Shown here piece by piece: positions 45,174 through 54,752 of a stretch of 64,000 bases of DNA. The stretch lies in the NCBI GenBank assembly GCA_900769695.1, contig CAAGHO010000055.1, forward strand, positions 9,633 through 73,632. The letters are read 5' to 3'. The DNA comes from Bacilli bacterium (GTDB lineage: Bacteria > Bacillota_I > Bacilli_A > RF39 > UBA660). The notes below the pieces were generated by a model, which saw only the letters and a list, made by a program, of their open reading frames with translations, had not been told where the DNA came from and searched no databases. The position numbers and the translations under genes were made by a program. Each line of letters starts with the position of its first letter. Position 1 is the first letter of the stretch.

Positions 45174-46085
45174 TTATTTATCTAAATTCATAATTTCTAA
45201 TAATCTATTTAAATCATTGACATTAGTAAACTTAATTTCTAATTTGTTAGATTTAATCTTTACTTTTGTACCTAGTTTTTCACTTAATGATTCTTCTAGA
45301 TATTGATATTCATTTTCTTTCTTTTCTTTATGTGGTTTAAATGTTTTATTTTTTCTTTCATAATTTTCATCACTTGATGTAATTTCTTCTAGTTCTCTAA
45401 CACTTATTCCTTGAGATATAATTTTATCTGTTAATTCACTTATTTGATTTTCATCTTTTAATTTAGAAAGAACTCTAGCATGTCCCATACTTATTTCTTT
45501 TTGACTAATTAAATTTTGAGTTAGAGTTGGTAATGTAAGTAATCCTAGCATATTAGTAATGTGGCTTCTACTTTTACCAATTCTTTCTGCTAATTGTTCT
45601 TGTGTTAAATTAAGATTTGTTAGTAAATTTTTATAAGCATTAGCTTCTTCAATAGCATTTAAATTTTCTCTTTGTAAGTTTTCAAGTAATGCTATTTCCA
45701 TCATTTCATTATCTGAAAAGTCACGAACTATAGCTGGAACTTCTTTTAATCCTGCAAGTTTTGATGCTTTAACTCTACGTTCACCTGCTATTATTTCATA
45801 ACCTTTAATACTTTTTTTAATAATTATTGGTTGGAATACTCCATGCTCCTTAATTGATGAAGCTAACTCTTTTAGTGCTTCTTCATCAAATACTTTTCTT
45901 GGCTGATATGGATTTGAACGTAATTCAGCTATTGGTACTTTAATTATTTCTTCTTTTGGAGTTTCTGTTATTATTTTTTCTTCTATTTTATTATAGTCTA
46001 ATGGTTCATTATTAAATAATTCTTCTAGTCCTCTACCAAGAGCTCTTCTTTTTATACCATTATTATTATTTGTATTAGTTTCCAT
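45174..46085 (-). CDS. parB: Chromosome partitioning protein ParB (Spo0J)
   Basis: ParB is a CTPase clamp that loads at parS and spreads, recruiting SMC. The 303-residue protein has the CTP-binding GERRVKAS box (after PYQPRK), the HTH LTQEQLAERIGKSRSHITNML that reads parS, and a C-terminal dimer domain. The start overlaps the parA end (ATGGAAACTAA); TTG 46094 is an alternative. A perfect parS lies at 63890 in this window. A paralogue (noc) lies at 46952. Confidence 0.95.
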   Translation of the reverse strand: METNTNNNNGIKRRALGRGLEELFNNEPLDYNKIEEKIITETPKEEIIKVPIAELRSNPYQPRKVFDEEALKELASSIKEHGVFQPIIIKKSIKGYEIIAGERRVKASKLAGLKEVPAIVRDFSDNEMMEIALLENLQRENLNAIEEANAYKNLLTNLNLTQEQLAERIGKSRSHITNMLGLLTLPTLTQNLISQKEISMGHARVLSKLKDENQISELTDKIISQGISVRELEEITSSDENYERKNKTFKPHKEKKENEYQYLEESLSEKLGTKVKIKSNKLEIKFTNVNDLNRLLEIMNLDK

Positions 46086-46860
46086 TTCTCTCAATCACTT
46101 CCTTAGCTAAGTTTAAGTAAGCCTCTGAACCTCTACTTTTTGGATCATATGCTATTATTGGTTCACCATGAGATGGTGCTTCAGTTAGGCGAATCAATCT
46201 TGGAATTATTGTATTATAAACTCTTTCTTTAAAAAATTTACGAATATCTTCTACTACTTCAAATCCTAAGTTAGTTCTTGAATCTAACATTGTAAGTAAA
46301 ACACCTTCAATATCTAACTCTGGATTTAATGACTTTTGAGCTAACATAATTGTATTTAAAAGTTGCATAATTCCCTCTAATGCAAAGAATTCACATTGAA
46401 CTGGAATGATTACCGAATTTGATGCTGTTAAAGCGTTAGTTGTAATTATTCCAAGTGATGGAGGGCAATCAATTATTATAAAATCATAATTATCTCTTAC
46501 GCTTTCTAAATGTTGTTTTAATTGTTCTCCTTTAGAGAATCCTGGTTCATTTTGACTTTTTTCTAATAATTCAATATCTAATCCTGCTAAATTTATAGTT
46601 GCAGGAATAACTGATAAATTTTTATATTTTGTTTTAATTGTAGCTTGTTCTATACTACATTTTCCTATTAAAACATCATAAATACTTGTTTCTATATCAC
46701 CTTTGTTGATTCCAACCCCAGTTGTTGTATTTCCTTGAGGATCTAAATCAATTAATAATACTTTTTTACCTAGTACTGCTAGTGATGCAGAAAGATTAAT
46801 ACTTGTTGTAGTTTTTCCGACTCCACCTTTTTGATTAACCAAAGAAATTATCTTTCCCAT
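46075..46860 (-). CDS. parA: Chromosome partitioning ATPase ParA (Soj)
   Basis: The 261-residue deviant Walker ATPase has NQKGGVGKTTTSINL, IIDCPPSLG and the LDSRTNLG region. It works with ParB in origin positioning, and Soj also controls DnaA. It is the first gene of parA-parB-mscS. Two hairpin terminators separate it from noc upstream. Confidence 0.96.
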   Translation of the reverse strand: MGKIISLVNQKGGVGKTTTSINLSASLAVLGKKVLLIDLDPQGNTTTGVGINKGDIETSIYDVLIGKCSIEQATIKTKYKNLSVIPATINLAGLDIELLEKSQNEPGFSKGEQLKQHLESVRDNYDFIIIDCPPSLGIITTNALTASNSVIIPVQCEFFALEGIMQLLNTIMLAQKSLNPELDIEGVLLTMLDSRTNLGFEVVEDIRKFFKERVYNTIIPRLIRLTEAPSHGEPIIAYDPKSRGSEAYLNLAKEVIERNGN

Positions 46861-46894
46861 TCTATCACCTTTCTTCTTTTACTTATTACATTGT

Positions 46895-46958
46895 ATCAAA
46901 AAACACTTCTTTTTGAAATGTTTTTAGGAAAAAAAGTAGATTTATCTTTCTCTACTTT
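46895..46958 (-). terminator. Tandem terminators between noc and parA
   Basis: First, on the minus strand, AAAGTAGA (46958-46951) pairs with TCTACTTT (46940-46933), followed by T residues. Second, AAAACATTTC (46924-46915) pairs with GAAGTGTTTT (46909-46900), also followed by T residues. Confidence 0.85.
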
Positions 46959-48325
46959 TCTAACTTTATAACTATTTGATATGAATTTTCTAAACTCATT
47001 TCGTCTTTTTCAACTTTTATTCCCATATTTTCTATTTGAGATAAGCTGTTTCTAATTATTTCAATGGCACTATTCATTGGATTTTCTTCTATTATTCCAT
47101 TCACTTTCTTTTTTAAATCTTCATCAGTAAAACTTACTCCATTAACATTATTAGTTTGAACAGAATCAGGTAGGTTAACCGCTACTAAATCTGGTGCTTT
47201 AAAATAATCTTCTGTTTTATTGCTTGTTATATTTTTTTCGCTTTCTTTGATTGCTTCTTGTGCTGGAGAAAAAAACTTAAATTCAGATGCATCTTTTTCA
47301 TCAGAATTATTTAAAGCTATAGGATTATCTATCTTTAATAAACTATCTAATCCTTCATTTTCTGAAATTGAATTAGAATTTATATCACTAGCTTCTTCTT
47401 TCAATTTATTAATATCAATAGAAGTATTACCATTTATTTCATCTTCATCAGTTTCATCTTCTTTTGAAATTTCTCCAAAATTTATAAATTTAGGTTGCCC
47501 ACTTTCATCATCACCATCATCTTGATTTAGTTCTTTTGTATTACTTGGGATATTGGTTAAAATTGGAGTATTTAAATCATTATTTTCTCCATCAAAATTT
47601 GGCATAATCGGATTTATTGGAATATAATTAGATTCTGTTGGAACATCTTCATTTCTAGGTAAGTCTAAAACTTCTGAATTTGATTTATTTTCATTTAAAT
47701 TTAACACTTCTTTTTCCTCTTCTTTTGAATCACCCTTTATTAAGTTTTCAACTTGTCTAACAGTTAATCTTTCATCTATTATCTTTTTTAACATATTCTT
47801 TTGTTCTTGTGGTGTTTTTAAATTTAATAAAGTTCTAGCATGACGTTCTGAAATATTTTCTTTTAATAGGGCATCTTGTACTTCTTCTGGTAAAGATAAT
47901 AATCTTAATTTATTAGCTACAGCTGATTGACTTTTTCCCATGGTTTTAGCAAGTTCTTCTTGAGTCATTTGATCAAGTTCTAATATTTTTTGATAAGTTT
48001 TTGCTTCTTCAATAGGATTTAAATTTTTTCTTTGTAAATTTTCAAGTAATGCTACTTTTGAAGTCTCTTTATCATCTAAATCTCTAATAATTGCTGGTAT
48101 CTTTGTTAAACCTGCTAAGGCTGAGGCTTTATATCTTCTTTCTCCTGCTATTATTTCATATTTATCATTAACTTTTCTAACAATAATTGGTTGAATTACT
48201 CCGTGTTCTTTAATTGATACAGCTAATTCTTTTAAAGGTCTTTCATCAAAAACTTCACGAGGTTGAAATCTATTTGGAATAATGTCATCTAAGTATAAAT
48301 ATACTACTTCTTCATTTGATTGCAT
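46952..48325 (-). CDS. noc: Noc-like nucleoid occlusion ParB paralogue with long acidic insert
   Basis: The 457-residue protein has the ParB core PNRFQPREVFDE, GERRYKASALAG, and an HTH MTQEELAKTMGKSQSAVANK close to Noc, which binds ATTTCCCGGGAAAT. Residues ~215-390 form an acidic, Asn/Asp/Ser-rich low-complexity insert absent from B. subtilis Noc (283 residues). The C-terminal dimer domain follows. It lacks the N-terminal amphipathic membrane-binding helix of Bacillus Noc. Its position after rsmG is the noc locus. Two perfect Noc sites lie at 63821 and 63938. Noc normally prevents division over the nucleoid. Confidence 0.88.
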   Translation of the reverse strand: MQSNEEVVYLYLDDIIPNRFQPREVFDERPLKELAVSIKEHGVIQPIIVRKVNDKYEIIAGERRYKASALAGLTKIPAIIRDLDDKETSKVALLENLQRKNLNPIEEAKTYQKILELDQMTQEELAKTMGKSQSAVANKLRLLSLPEEVQDALLKENISERHARTLLNLKTPQEQKNMLKKIIDERLTVRQVENLIKGDSKEEEKEVLNLNENKSNSEVLDLPRNEDVPTESNYIPINPIMPNFDGENNDLNTPILTNIPSNTKELNQDDGDDESGQPKFINFGEISKEDETDEDEINGNTSIDINKLKEEASDINSNSISENEGLDSLLKIDNPIALNNSDEKDASEFKFFSPAQEAIKESEKNITSNKTEDYFKAPDLVAVNLPDSVQTNNVNGVSFTDEDLKKKVNGIIEENPMNSAIEIIRNSLSQIENMGIKVEKDEMSLENSYQIVIKLEK

Positions 48326-48403
48326 ATTTGATACCTCCCTTTATTCTTTTATTCTATTATAGATTATAACATGAAATAATTTTTTTGAAAAGTATTGTCA
48401 GTA

Positions 48404-48462
48404 AATAAAAAAGAAAAGTATACTATCTATTCATATATATTATAGATATTTTTTACTTTTCT
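48404..48462 (-). terminator. Terminator of mnmE-mnmG-rsmG
   Basis: On the minus strand AGAAAAGTA (48462-48454) pairs with TACTTTTCT (48420-48412), with an inner stem TATCTAT/ATAGATA, followed by T residues. Confidence 0.75.
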
Positions 48463-49097
48463 TACTTTTTTCTTATTACAACAAGGGCTCTATTACTATT
48501 TTCTTTTGGCAAATTAAATTTTTCTATATTTTCTACTAGACAATTATTTTTAGTTAAAGTTTTATCAATACCAACTAACTCATCATCTACATTAGCTTTC
48601 ATAGCAACAAAAAGTTGATTTTTTCCTATTAAATGAGAACACCAGTTAATAAGTTTATCAAGTCTTGCGACTGCTCTTGCTACTACTAAATCAAATGTCT
48701 CTTTATAATCTTCACTTCTTGTATGAATAGCCTTAATATCTTCTAATCCTAAACTTTCAATAGTTCTATTTAAATAATTAACACGTTTTTGCAAAGAGTC
48801 TATTAAAACTACTTTAAGATTTGGAAAAACTATTTTTAAAACTATTCCAGGAAAACCTGCTCCACTTCCTACATCACATAAGGTATTTATTTTTGAAAAA
48901 TCAACTACTTTAACAATAGTCAAACTATCATAGAAATGTTTTAAATAAACATCTTCTTTTTCTGTAATTCTAGTCAAATTGATTTTTTTGTTTTCTTCAA
49001 TCAAAATTTTATAAAATTCTTCTAATTGAGATTTTTGTTTTTCTGTTAAAACTATTCCTAATTTTGATAACTCTTTTTCAAATTCTTCTTTATTCAT
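48462..49097 (-). CDS. rsmG: 16S rRNA (guanine527-N7) methyltransferase
   Basis: The 211-residue SAM enzyme (GidB) has LCDVGSGAGFPGIVLKI, KRVNYLNR and VARAVARLDKLINW motifs. Its loss gives low-level streptomycin resistance in other bacteria. It overlaps mnmG by eight bases and ends in a terminator before noc. Confidence 0.96.
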   Translation of the reverse strand: MNKEEFEKELSKLGIVLTEKQKSQLEEFYKILIEENKKINLTRITEKEDVYLKHFYDSLTIVKVVDFSKINTLCDVGSGAGFPGIVLKIVFPNLKVVLIDSLQKRVNYLNRTIESLGLEDIKAIHTRSEDYKETFDLVVARAVARLDKLINWCSHLIGKNQLFVAMKANVDDELVGIDKTLTKNNCLVENIEKFNLPKENSNRALVVIRKK

Positions 49098-50970
49098 TGT
49101 TACCTCTTCTTTTTAAATAAACCATAAGAATTGAAATATCAGCAGGATTAACTCCACTAATTCTTAGAGCTTGGGCTATTGTTGTTGGTTTTATTTCATT
49201 TAATTTTTGTCTTGCTTCACTAGCAATATTTGGAATTTTATCATAATCAATATCATCAGGTATTATTTTCTTTTCTAAATCTAGCATTTTTTCAGCTTCT
49301 TTATTTGCTTTAGCAATATAACCTTGATATCTTGTATTTATTTCTACTTGTTCTAATACTTCATCATCATAATCTAATTTGATAAAATGTTTTATATTTT
49401 CAATTGAAATTTCTGGTCTTTTTAATAAATCATATAAAGTAATACCATCTTTTAGTGTTGAACTATCAATTGATGATAGATATTCATTAACTTCTTTTTT
49501 AGGGGTAATTTTATTTTCTTTTAGAATTTTATAAACAGTTTCAATATCTTGTTTTTTCTTATTAAATAGTTGATATTGTTCTTCATTTATTAAACCAACT
49601 TGATAACCATAATCTCTAAGTCTCATATCAGCATTATCATGTCTTAAAAGTAGACGATATTCAGCACGTGATGTTAATAATCTATATGGATCTTTTACTC
49701 CTTTTGTTACTAAATCATCTATTAATACTCCAATATAAGATTCGTTTCTCTTTAGAATTAAAGGAGATTTTCCTTCTAATTTTAAAGCAGCATTTATACC
49801 TGCTATTAATCCTTGGCCTGCGGCTTCTTCGTAGCCACTTGTACCATTTATTTGACCTGCAGTATATAGTCCTTCTACTAATTTTGATTCTAGACTTTGC
49901 TTTAATTGTTTAGAATCAATTGCGTCATATTCTATGGCATAAGCATATTTTATAATCTTGGCATGTTCTAATCCTTGTAAGCTGTGAACCATTTCTTCTT
50001 GAATATTTTCAGGCATACTAGTAGAAAATCCTTGTACATAAATAGTGTTTCCATAATCAGGATCATCTTCTACATTACTTTCTGGTTCTAGGAATAATTG
50101 ATGACGTTCCTTATCACTAAATCTTACTACTTTATCTTCTATTGATGGACAATATCTTGGACCAATACCTTCTACATATCCACCATACATACTTGATTCT
50201 TTTAAATGATTTTTAATGATTTGATGTGTTTTATCATTTGTATAGATTAAATGACATGGAGTTTGATCTTTATAGTCATAATATACTTTATTATCATATG
50301 AGAATGTTAAAACTCTATCGTCACCTGCTTCTAGAGATGTTTTTTCATAATCTATTGTTGATTTATCTACTCTTGGTGGTGTTCCAGTTTTAAGTCTTAA
50401 AATATTAAATCCTAATTCTTTTAGCTTTGTTGATAAGAATTTTGAATCTCTTTCACCATGTGGTCCTCCTGGTGTTTTATTTGCTCCTACTAGAATCATT
50501 CCACGTAAATATGTACCTGTTGTTAATACAACAACGTCAGCTTCTACTTTAGTACCATCTTCTAAGATAACACCTTTAATTTTATTATCTTCTACCATTA
50601 AATCTTCAACTAATGATTCTTTTATATCTAAGTTTTTTTCTTGTTTTAAAGTTTTTAACATTTCTTTTGGATAAATATTTTTATCTTCTTGAGCACGCAA
50701 TGCTTGAACAGCTGGACCTTTTTTTGTATTTAACATTTTCACTTGAATAGCTGCTTTATCTGCATTTTTACCCATTTCTCCACCTAAAGCGTCTATTTCA
50801 CGAACAACAATTCCCTTAGCTGGACCTCCAATTGCTGGATTACATGGCATATCTGCAATATTTTCAATACTACCTGTTATTAATAAAGTTTTATGATTTT
50901 TTCTTGCTATTGCTAAAGAGGCTTCACATCCTGCATGTCCTCCACCAACTACTATTGCTTCATATTTCAT
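49090..50970 (-). CDS. mnmG: tRNA uridine-5-carboxymethylaminomethyl synthesis enzyme MnmG
   Basis: With MnmE it makes cmnm5U34 in tRNA wobble positions. The 626-residue FAD protein begins MKYEAIVVGGGHAGCEASLA (GxGxxG) and has GGPAKGIVVREIDALGGEMG. It ends in the helical MnmE-binding domain. I chose ATG 50970; earlier in-frame codons lie inside mnmE. Eight bases separate it from mnmE. Confidence 0.97.
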   Translation of the reverse strand: MKYEAIVVGGGHAGCEASLAIARKNHKTLLITGSIENIADMPCNPAIGGPAKGIVVREIDALGGEMGKNADKAAIQVKMLNTKKGPAVQALRAQEDKNIYPKEMLKTLKQEKNLDIKESLVEDLMVEDNKIKGVILEDGTKVEADVVVLTTGTYLRGMILVGANKTPGGPHGERDSKFLSTKLKELGFNILRLKTGTPPRVDKSTIDYEKTSLEAGDDRVLTFSYDNKVYYDYKDQTPCHLIYTNDKTHQIIKNHLKESSMYGGYVEGIGPRYCPSIEDKVVRFSDKERHQLFLEPESNVEDDPDYGNTIYVQGFSTSMPENIQEEMVHSLQGLEHAKIIKYAYAIEYDAIDSKQLKQSLESKLVEGLYTAGQINGTSGYEEAAGQGLIAGINAALKLEGKSPLILKRNESYIGVLIDDLVTKGVKDPYRLLTSRAEYRLLLRHDNADMRLRDYGYQVGLINEEQYQLFNKKKQDIETVYKILKENKITPKKEVNEYLSSIDSSTLKDGITLYDLLKRPEISIENIKHFIKLDYDDEVLEQVEINTRYQGYIAKANKEAEKMLDLEKKIIPDDIDYDKIPNIASEARQKLNEIKPTTIAQALRISGVNPADISILMVYLKRRGNNE

Positions 50971-50978
50971 TTTTATCA

Positions 50979-52334
50979 CTACTTTCCTACACAAAATCTT
51001 TCAAAAAGATTATCTATTATTTCATCACTATATGTTTTACCAGTAATCTGTCCAAGAATGTCAAAACAATCTCTTAAATCTATTTCAATCATATCTACAG
51101 GTAAATTATCTTTTAGGCCTGTTTCAACATCAATTAATTTTTGATAAGCATTTTTAGCAAGTGATATCTGTCTAACATTAGTTAAATAATTATAATCTTT
51201 TGTAGATATTTGTTCTAAATTAAACATTTCTTTTATTTTATCTTTTAAGGTGTCAATTCCTTCTAAATCATTAGTATTGGTACTAACTAAGGTGTAATTT
51301 TCTAACTTATCTAATTCTATATTTCTTTCTAAATCATTTTTATTAAGAACAACAATAGTGTTTTTATTTTTAGTTTTTTCAAGTAATTCTTGATCTTCCA
51401 AAGTTAATTTTTCATTACTATTTAAAACTACTATTATTAAATCAGCTTTATCAATAAGAGAAAGACTCTTTTCTACACCTATTTTTTCTACTTTATCCTC
51501 TGTTTGTCTAATACCTGCTGTATCAATAATATTTAAAACTATATTATCAAGCATTACTTGTCCTTCTACTACATCTCTTGTTGTTCCAGCAATATCTGTT
51601 ACAATTGCTTTTTCTTCATCTAAAAATTTATTTAAAATACTACTTTTACCAACATTTGGTCTTCCTATTATTAAAGTATCTATTCCATTTTTGATAATTT
51701 TGCTGTTTTCACTTTCTTTAATTATATTTTCTAATTCCTGTTTCATAATTGTTGTTTCTTCTTTAATCTTTTCTAACGTTACAACTTCTATATCATAATA
51801 TTCTGGATAATCTATATTAACTTCAATTGAAGATATTAATTGTTTAATTTTATTTCTAAAATCATCTACTAATTTTGATGTTTGTCCTTGTAGAGAATTG
51901 ATGGCTAACTTTCTAGCACTTTCTGTCTTGCTTTCTAATAAATCCATAACTGCTTCTGATTTTGTTAAATCTATTCTTCCATTTAAAAATGCACGTTTAG
52001 TAAATTCACCAGGTTCTGCTAATCTTGCTCCTTTATTTAATAATATTTCTAAAACCTTATTAGTTGTAGTTATTCCACCATGACAGTTAATTTCTACAAT
52101 ATCTTCCGTTGTATAAGTATGAGGAGACTTCATTACTGAAACTAATACTTCATCTATTACTTCTTTATTATCTTTAATAAATCCATAATTAATTGTATGA
52201 GTTGCAACTTTTTCTAAATCTTTACCTGAAAAAATAGAATTTGCAATCGAAATAGAATCTTTGCCACTCATTCTAACAATTGATATAGCCCCTACTCCTA
52301 AAGCAGTTGAAATTGCCGCTATTGTATCATTCAT
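50979..52334 (-). CDS. mnmE: tRNA modification GTPase MnmE
   Basis: The 451-residue protein has an N-terminal folate-binding domain, a G domain inserted in a helical domain (GRPNVGKSSIL, DIAGTTRDVVEG, LNKNDLE), and the catalytic C-terminal FCVGK. It partners MnmG. The extended -10 promoter TGCTATAAT (TATAAT at 52366-52361) precedes it, so mnmE-mnmG-rsmG is one transcript. Confidence 0.97.
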   Translation of the reverse strand: MNDTIAAISTALGVGAISIVRMSGKDSISIANSIFSGKDLEKVATHTINYGFIKDNKEVIDEVLVSVMKSPHTYTTEDIVEINCHGGITTTNKVLEILLNKGARLAEPGEFTKRAFLNGRIDLTKSEAVMDLLESKTESARKLAINSLQGQTSKLVDDFRNKIKQLISSIEVNIDYPEYYDIEVVTLEKIKEETTIMKQELENIIKESENSKIIKNGIDTLIIGRPNVGKSSILNKFLDEEKAIVTDIAGTTRDVVEGQVMLDNIVLNIIDTAGIRQTEDKVEKIGVEKSLSLIDKADLIIVVLNSNEKLTLEDQELLEKTKNKNTIVVLNKNDLERNIELDKLENYTLVSTNTNDLEGIDTLKDKIKEMFNLEQISTKDYNYLTNVRQISLAKNAYQKLIDVETGLKDNLPVDMIEIDLRDCFDILGQITGKTYSDEIIDNLFERFCVGK

Positions 52335-52388
52335 ATAAACTCCTCCTTTTTTTCTTTCTTATTATAGCACACTATTTTATTTTTATAT

Positions 52389-52414
52389 AGAAAAAAGAAG
52401 AACTTAATCTTCTT
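52389..52414 (-). terminator. Terminator after jag
   Basis: On the minus strand AAGAAGA (52414-52408) pairs with TCTTCTT (52401-52395), followed by T residues (52396-52391). Confidence 0.8.
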
Positions 52415-53009
52415 TTGGTTTGATAACTACTGCTCTGTTAGGTTCTTCCCCTACACTTTCAGTATATACATATTTATAATCTTTTAAAGTATTATGAATT
52501 ATTCTTCTTTCATAGGAATTCATTGAATCTAGTTTTGCTTCTACTTTAGTTGCTTTTACTTCTCTTGCAACATTCTTAGCAAGTCTTTCTAAATTTCTTT
52601 CTCTTTTGAATTTATATTCTCCTACATCAATAATAAATTTAAGTGAATGATTAGTTTCTTTTAACACCATTTGGCTTATTATTGTTGATAAAGCTTGTAA
52701 ATTCTTACCATTCTTTCCTATTACTAAGGCATCTTGATCTGACACAATTGTATATTTTGCTATATTATTATCAACTTTAGTTTCAATATTAGCATTAATT
52801 CCCATATCTTTTAATAATTCATGAATCTTACTTTTAATGAATTTTACTACTTCTCTTTTTTCAATTACTTCAATTTCAGTTTTTTTAAATAAGCCTGTCT
52901 TTGAAGATATTTCATTAATAATTAAATTTTCTTCTACTTCTTGTAAATCAATTATTGCTTCTTTAATTGCATCTTCTTTTGTTTTTCCTACATAACTATG
53001 CTTTTCCAT
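52404..53009 (-). CDS. jag: RNA-binding protein Jag (KhpB)
   Basis: The 201-residue protein has the Jag-N domain (residues ~1-50, GKTKEDAI), a KH domain with VIGKNGKNLQALSTI, and an R3H domain with NSYERRIIHNTL. It binds RNA and is linked to cell elongation and YidC. Its start overlaps yidC by 14 bases. Confidence 0.95.
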   Translation of the reverse strand: MEKHSYVGKTKEDAIKEAIIDLQEVEENLIINEISSKTGLFKKTEIEVIEKREVVKFIKSKIHELLKDMGINANIETKVDNNIAKYTIVSDQDALVIGKNGKNLQALSTIISQMVLKETNHSLKFIIDVGEYKFKRERNLERLAKNVAREVKATKVEAKLDSMNSYERRIIHNTLKDYKYVYTESVGEEPNRAVVIKPKED

Positions 53010-53925
53010 GTTCTACCTTACTCCTTTTAACTAACATATTTTGGAATATTGTAAATAAATTAGTTGTAATCCAATAAATTCCTAGTGCAGATGGCATAAA
53101 TAAAGCCATAAATATTATCATAAATACCATCATAACTGGCATCATTGCCATACTTGGATCTAAGGTGTTTCCTGTTGCATTAAGTTTAAATGAGAAATAT
53201 GTTGTTGCGCCTATCAAAAGCATTAATACTATATAACCTATGATACTAGCTGTTGTAAATCCAACCATTGGTGTTGTTCCAAGTTGTAATCCTAAAAATT
53301 TTCCTTCAAAAATTGCTGGTGTTCTTTGAACTGCTTCAAAAAATGCGATAAATAAAGGAAGTTGAATCATTGAAAATAAACATCCAGACATAGGACTTAT
53401 ATTATACTTTTTATAAACCATCATCATTTCTTGACTTTGTCTTGTTAATGATTCTTGATCTTGTTTGTCCTTATATTTATTTTGAATTTTAGTTAATTCA
53501 GGTTGTGCTTTTTTCATTAATTCTGATTGCATTGCTGTTTTCTTTGTAAATGGAAAGGCAATCAATCTAATTAGTAAACTAATGATAATTAATGATACTG
53601 CATAGTTTCCTACTAATTTTCCTAGTTTTAAAAGAACGAAGGCTAGAGGTTTTACAAATATAGATGTCCATAATCCTTCATATTTACCACTATTTACTTT
53701 AAAATTATCACAATCAGGTAATTTTTCAACTTTTACTTTATTCTTTTCATATATTTTTATTGTATTTTTATTTGTTGGTTTACACAAAATATTTTGAGTT
53801 AAACTTTGGCCTGTTACATTATCTTTAACAGGTTTATTCTTACTATCAGTCAATGTTTTAGTACATCCTGTTATTAATAATAGTATCAACAAAATTAAAA
53901 TTATCTTTATTTTTTGCTTCTTCAT
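52996..53925 (-). CDS. yidC: Membrane protein insertase YidC (SpoIIIJ type)
   Basis: The 309-residue lipoprotein has the signal LLLLITGCTKT with lipobox Cys21. It has five membrane spans starting near residue 90, a cytoplasmic hairpin loop rich in Lys/Gln (LMKKAQPELTKIQNKYKDK), and the hydrophilic groove Arg in SLLIRLIAFPF. It inserts small membrane proteins. It begins one base after rnpA. Confidence 0.95.
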   Translation of the reverse strand: MKKQKIKIILILLILLLITGCTKTLTDSKNKPVKDNVTGQSLTQNILCKPTNKNTIKIYEKNKVKVEKLPDCDNFKVNSGKYEGLWTSIFVKPLAFVLLKLGKLVGNYAVSLIIISLLIRLIAFPFTKKTAMQSELMKKAQPELTKIQNKYKDKQDQESLTRQSQEMMMVYKKYNISPMSGCLFSMIQLPLFIAFFEAVQRTPAIFEGKFLGLQLGTTPMVGFTTASIIGYIVLMLLIGATTYFSFKLNATGNTLDPSMAMMPVMMVFMIIFMALFMPSALGIYWITTNLFTIFQNMLVKRSKVEHGKA

Positions 53926-54261
53926 TTAATTCTCCTTAAGTTTATTTGCTAATTCAAGAAATTTCTTTTCTAATTTTTCATGAGTATAATTTACTCCTGC
54001 TTTTCGAAAAAGAACAATATAATCCTTGTTTTCTTTTTCTAAAATATTTTTATTAGTTGTAATAATCATCCTAATTTTTCTTTTGTACTTATTTCTAAAT
54101 ACAGCATTACCAAGTTTTGTACCTACTGATATTCCATAACGACTATGATCTATGTTGTTATCCTTATAATATATGACAAAACAATTATTAGATACTGATT
54201 TACCAGTTTTAATTATTTTATTAAAGTCAATTTTACTTTTTACTATATCTTTTTTCTTCAT
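53926..54261 (-). CDS. rnpA: Ribonuclease P protein component
   Basis: The 111-residue basic protein has the conserved RNR-like motif NAVFRNKYKRKIR and YGISVGTKLG. With the P RNA it matures tRNA 5' ends. It directly precedes yidC in the origin cluster and is preceded by rpmH, with a hairpin terminator between. Confidence 0.96.
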   Translation of the reverse strand: MKKKDIVKSKIDFNKIIKTGKSVSNNCFVIYYKDNNIDHSRYGISVGTKLGNAVFRNKYKRKIRMIITTNKNILEKENKDYIVLFRKAGVNYTHEKLEKKFLELANKLKEN

Positions 54262-54285
54262 GTTATAGCCCCTATTCTATCATGT

Positions 54286-54312
54286 AAAAAAAACCACCGT
54301 TAAAACAAGTGG
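54286..54312 (-). terminator. Hairpin with T run between rpmH and rnpA
   Basis: On the minus strand CCACT (54312-54308) pairs with GGTGG (54298-54294), with one G-T pair, then eight T residues. It may attenuate, so that rpmH is made in excess over rnpA. Confidence 0.7.
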
Positions 54313-54313
54313 A

Positions 54314-54436
54314 TTATTTACATAGACTTTTACGTCCTTTACGACGACGATTATTTAATACATTAGTAAGTTTACGTGCAAAAAAACCATGTTTCTTAGC
54401 TTTTTTACGATTATTTGGTTGATATGTTCTCTTCAC
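54314..54436 (-). CDS. rpmH: Ribosomal protein L34
   Basis: The protein starts with GTG 54436 (GGAGGTGG seven bases upstream) as [20 protein letters not shown] and ends [11 protein letters not shown]. It has 40 residues where most bacterial L34 proteins have 44; a gap of four lies after FFARKLT. The basic ends that sit in the ribosome are kept. A longer frame (to 54496) has no start with a ribosome site. Confidence 0.95.
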   Translation of the reverse strand: MKRTYQPNNRKKAKKHGFFARKLTNVLNNRRRKGRKSLCK

Positions 54437-54536
54437 TTTCTCCACCTCCAGACATAAATCTACATTATTATAATAATAAAATCCTTGATTTGTCAATTAA
54501 TTCTTTGATTTTTCTAAAGTTTCTAAATAATTCACA

Positions 54537-54668
54537 AATTCCACAGGACTGTGGATTCTACTTTTTAACTTGTTTAAACAAAATCTGTGGAAAATGTGGA
54601 AAACTTAAAATTTTGTTATTATTCCTATATTTTAGTTGTTGATAATTTTGTGGAAATTCTGTGGATAT
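54537..54668. other. oriC, DnaA-box cluster upstream of dnaA
   Basis: Six DnaA-box-like words sit in 132 bases between rpmH and dnaA. They are TGTGGATTC (54550), TGTGGAAAA (54586), TGTGGAAAA (54595), TGTGGAAAT (54649) and TGTGGATAT (54660), plus the inverted AATTCCACA (54537). The consensus is TGTGGATAA. A T-rich stretch follows at 54672-54710. Gene orientation changes here, as expected at an origin. Confidence 0.85.
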
Positions 54669-54752
54669 TAATTTTTTGATTTTTTTTATTTATTTTTTCA
54701 ACAAATTAATGTACACTATTGGTAATTATTATGTTTTTGGGGAGATGGTTGT

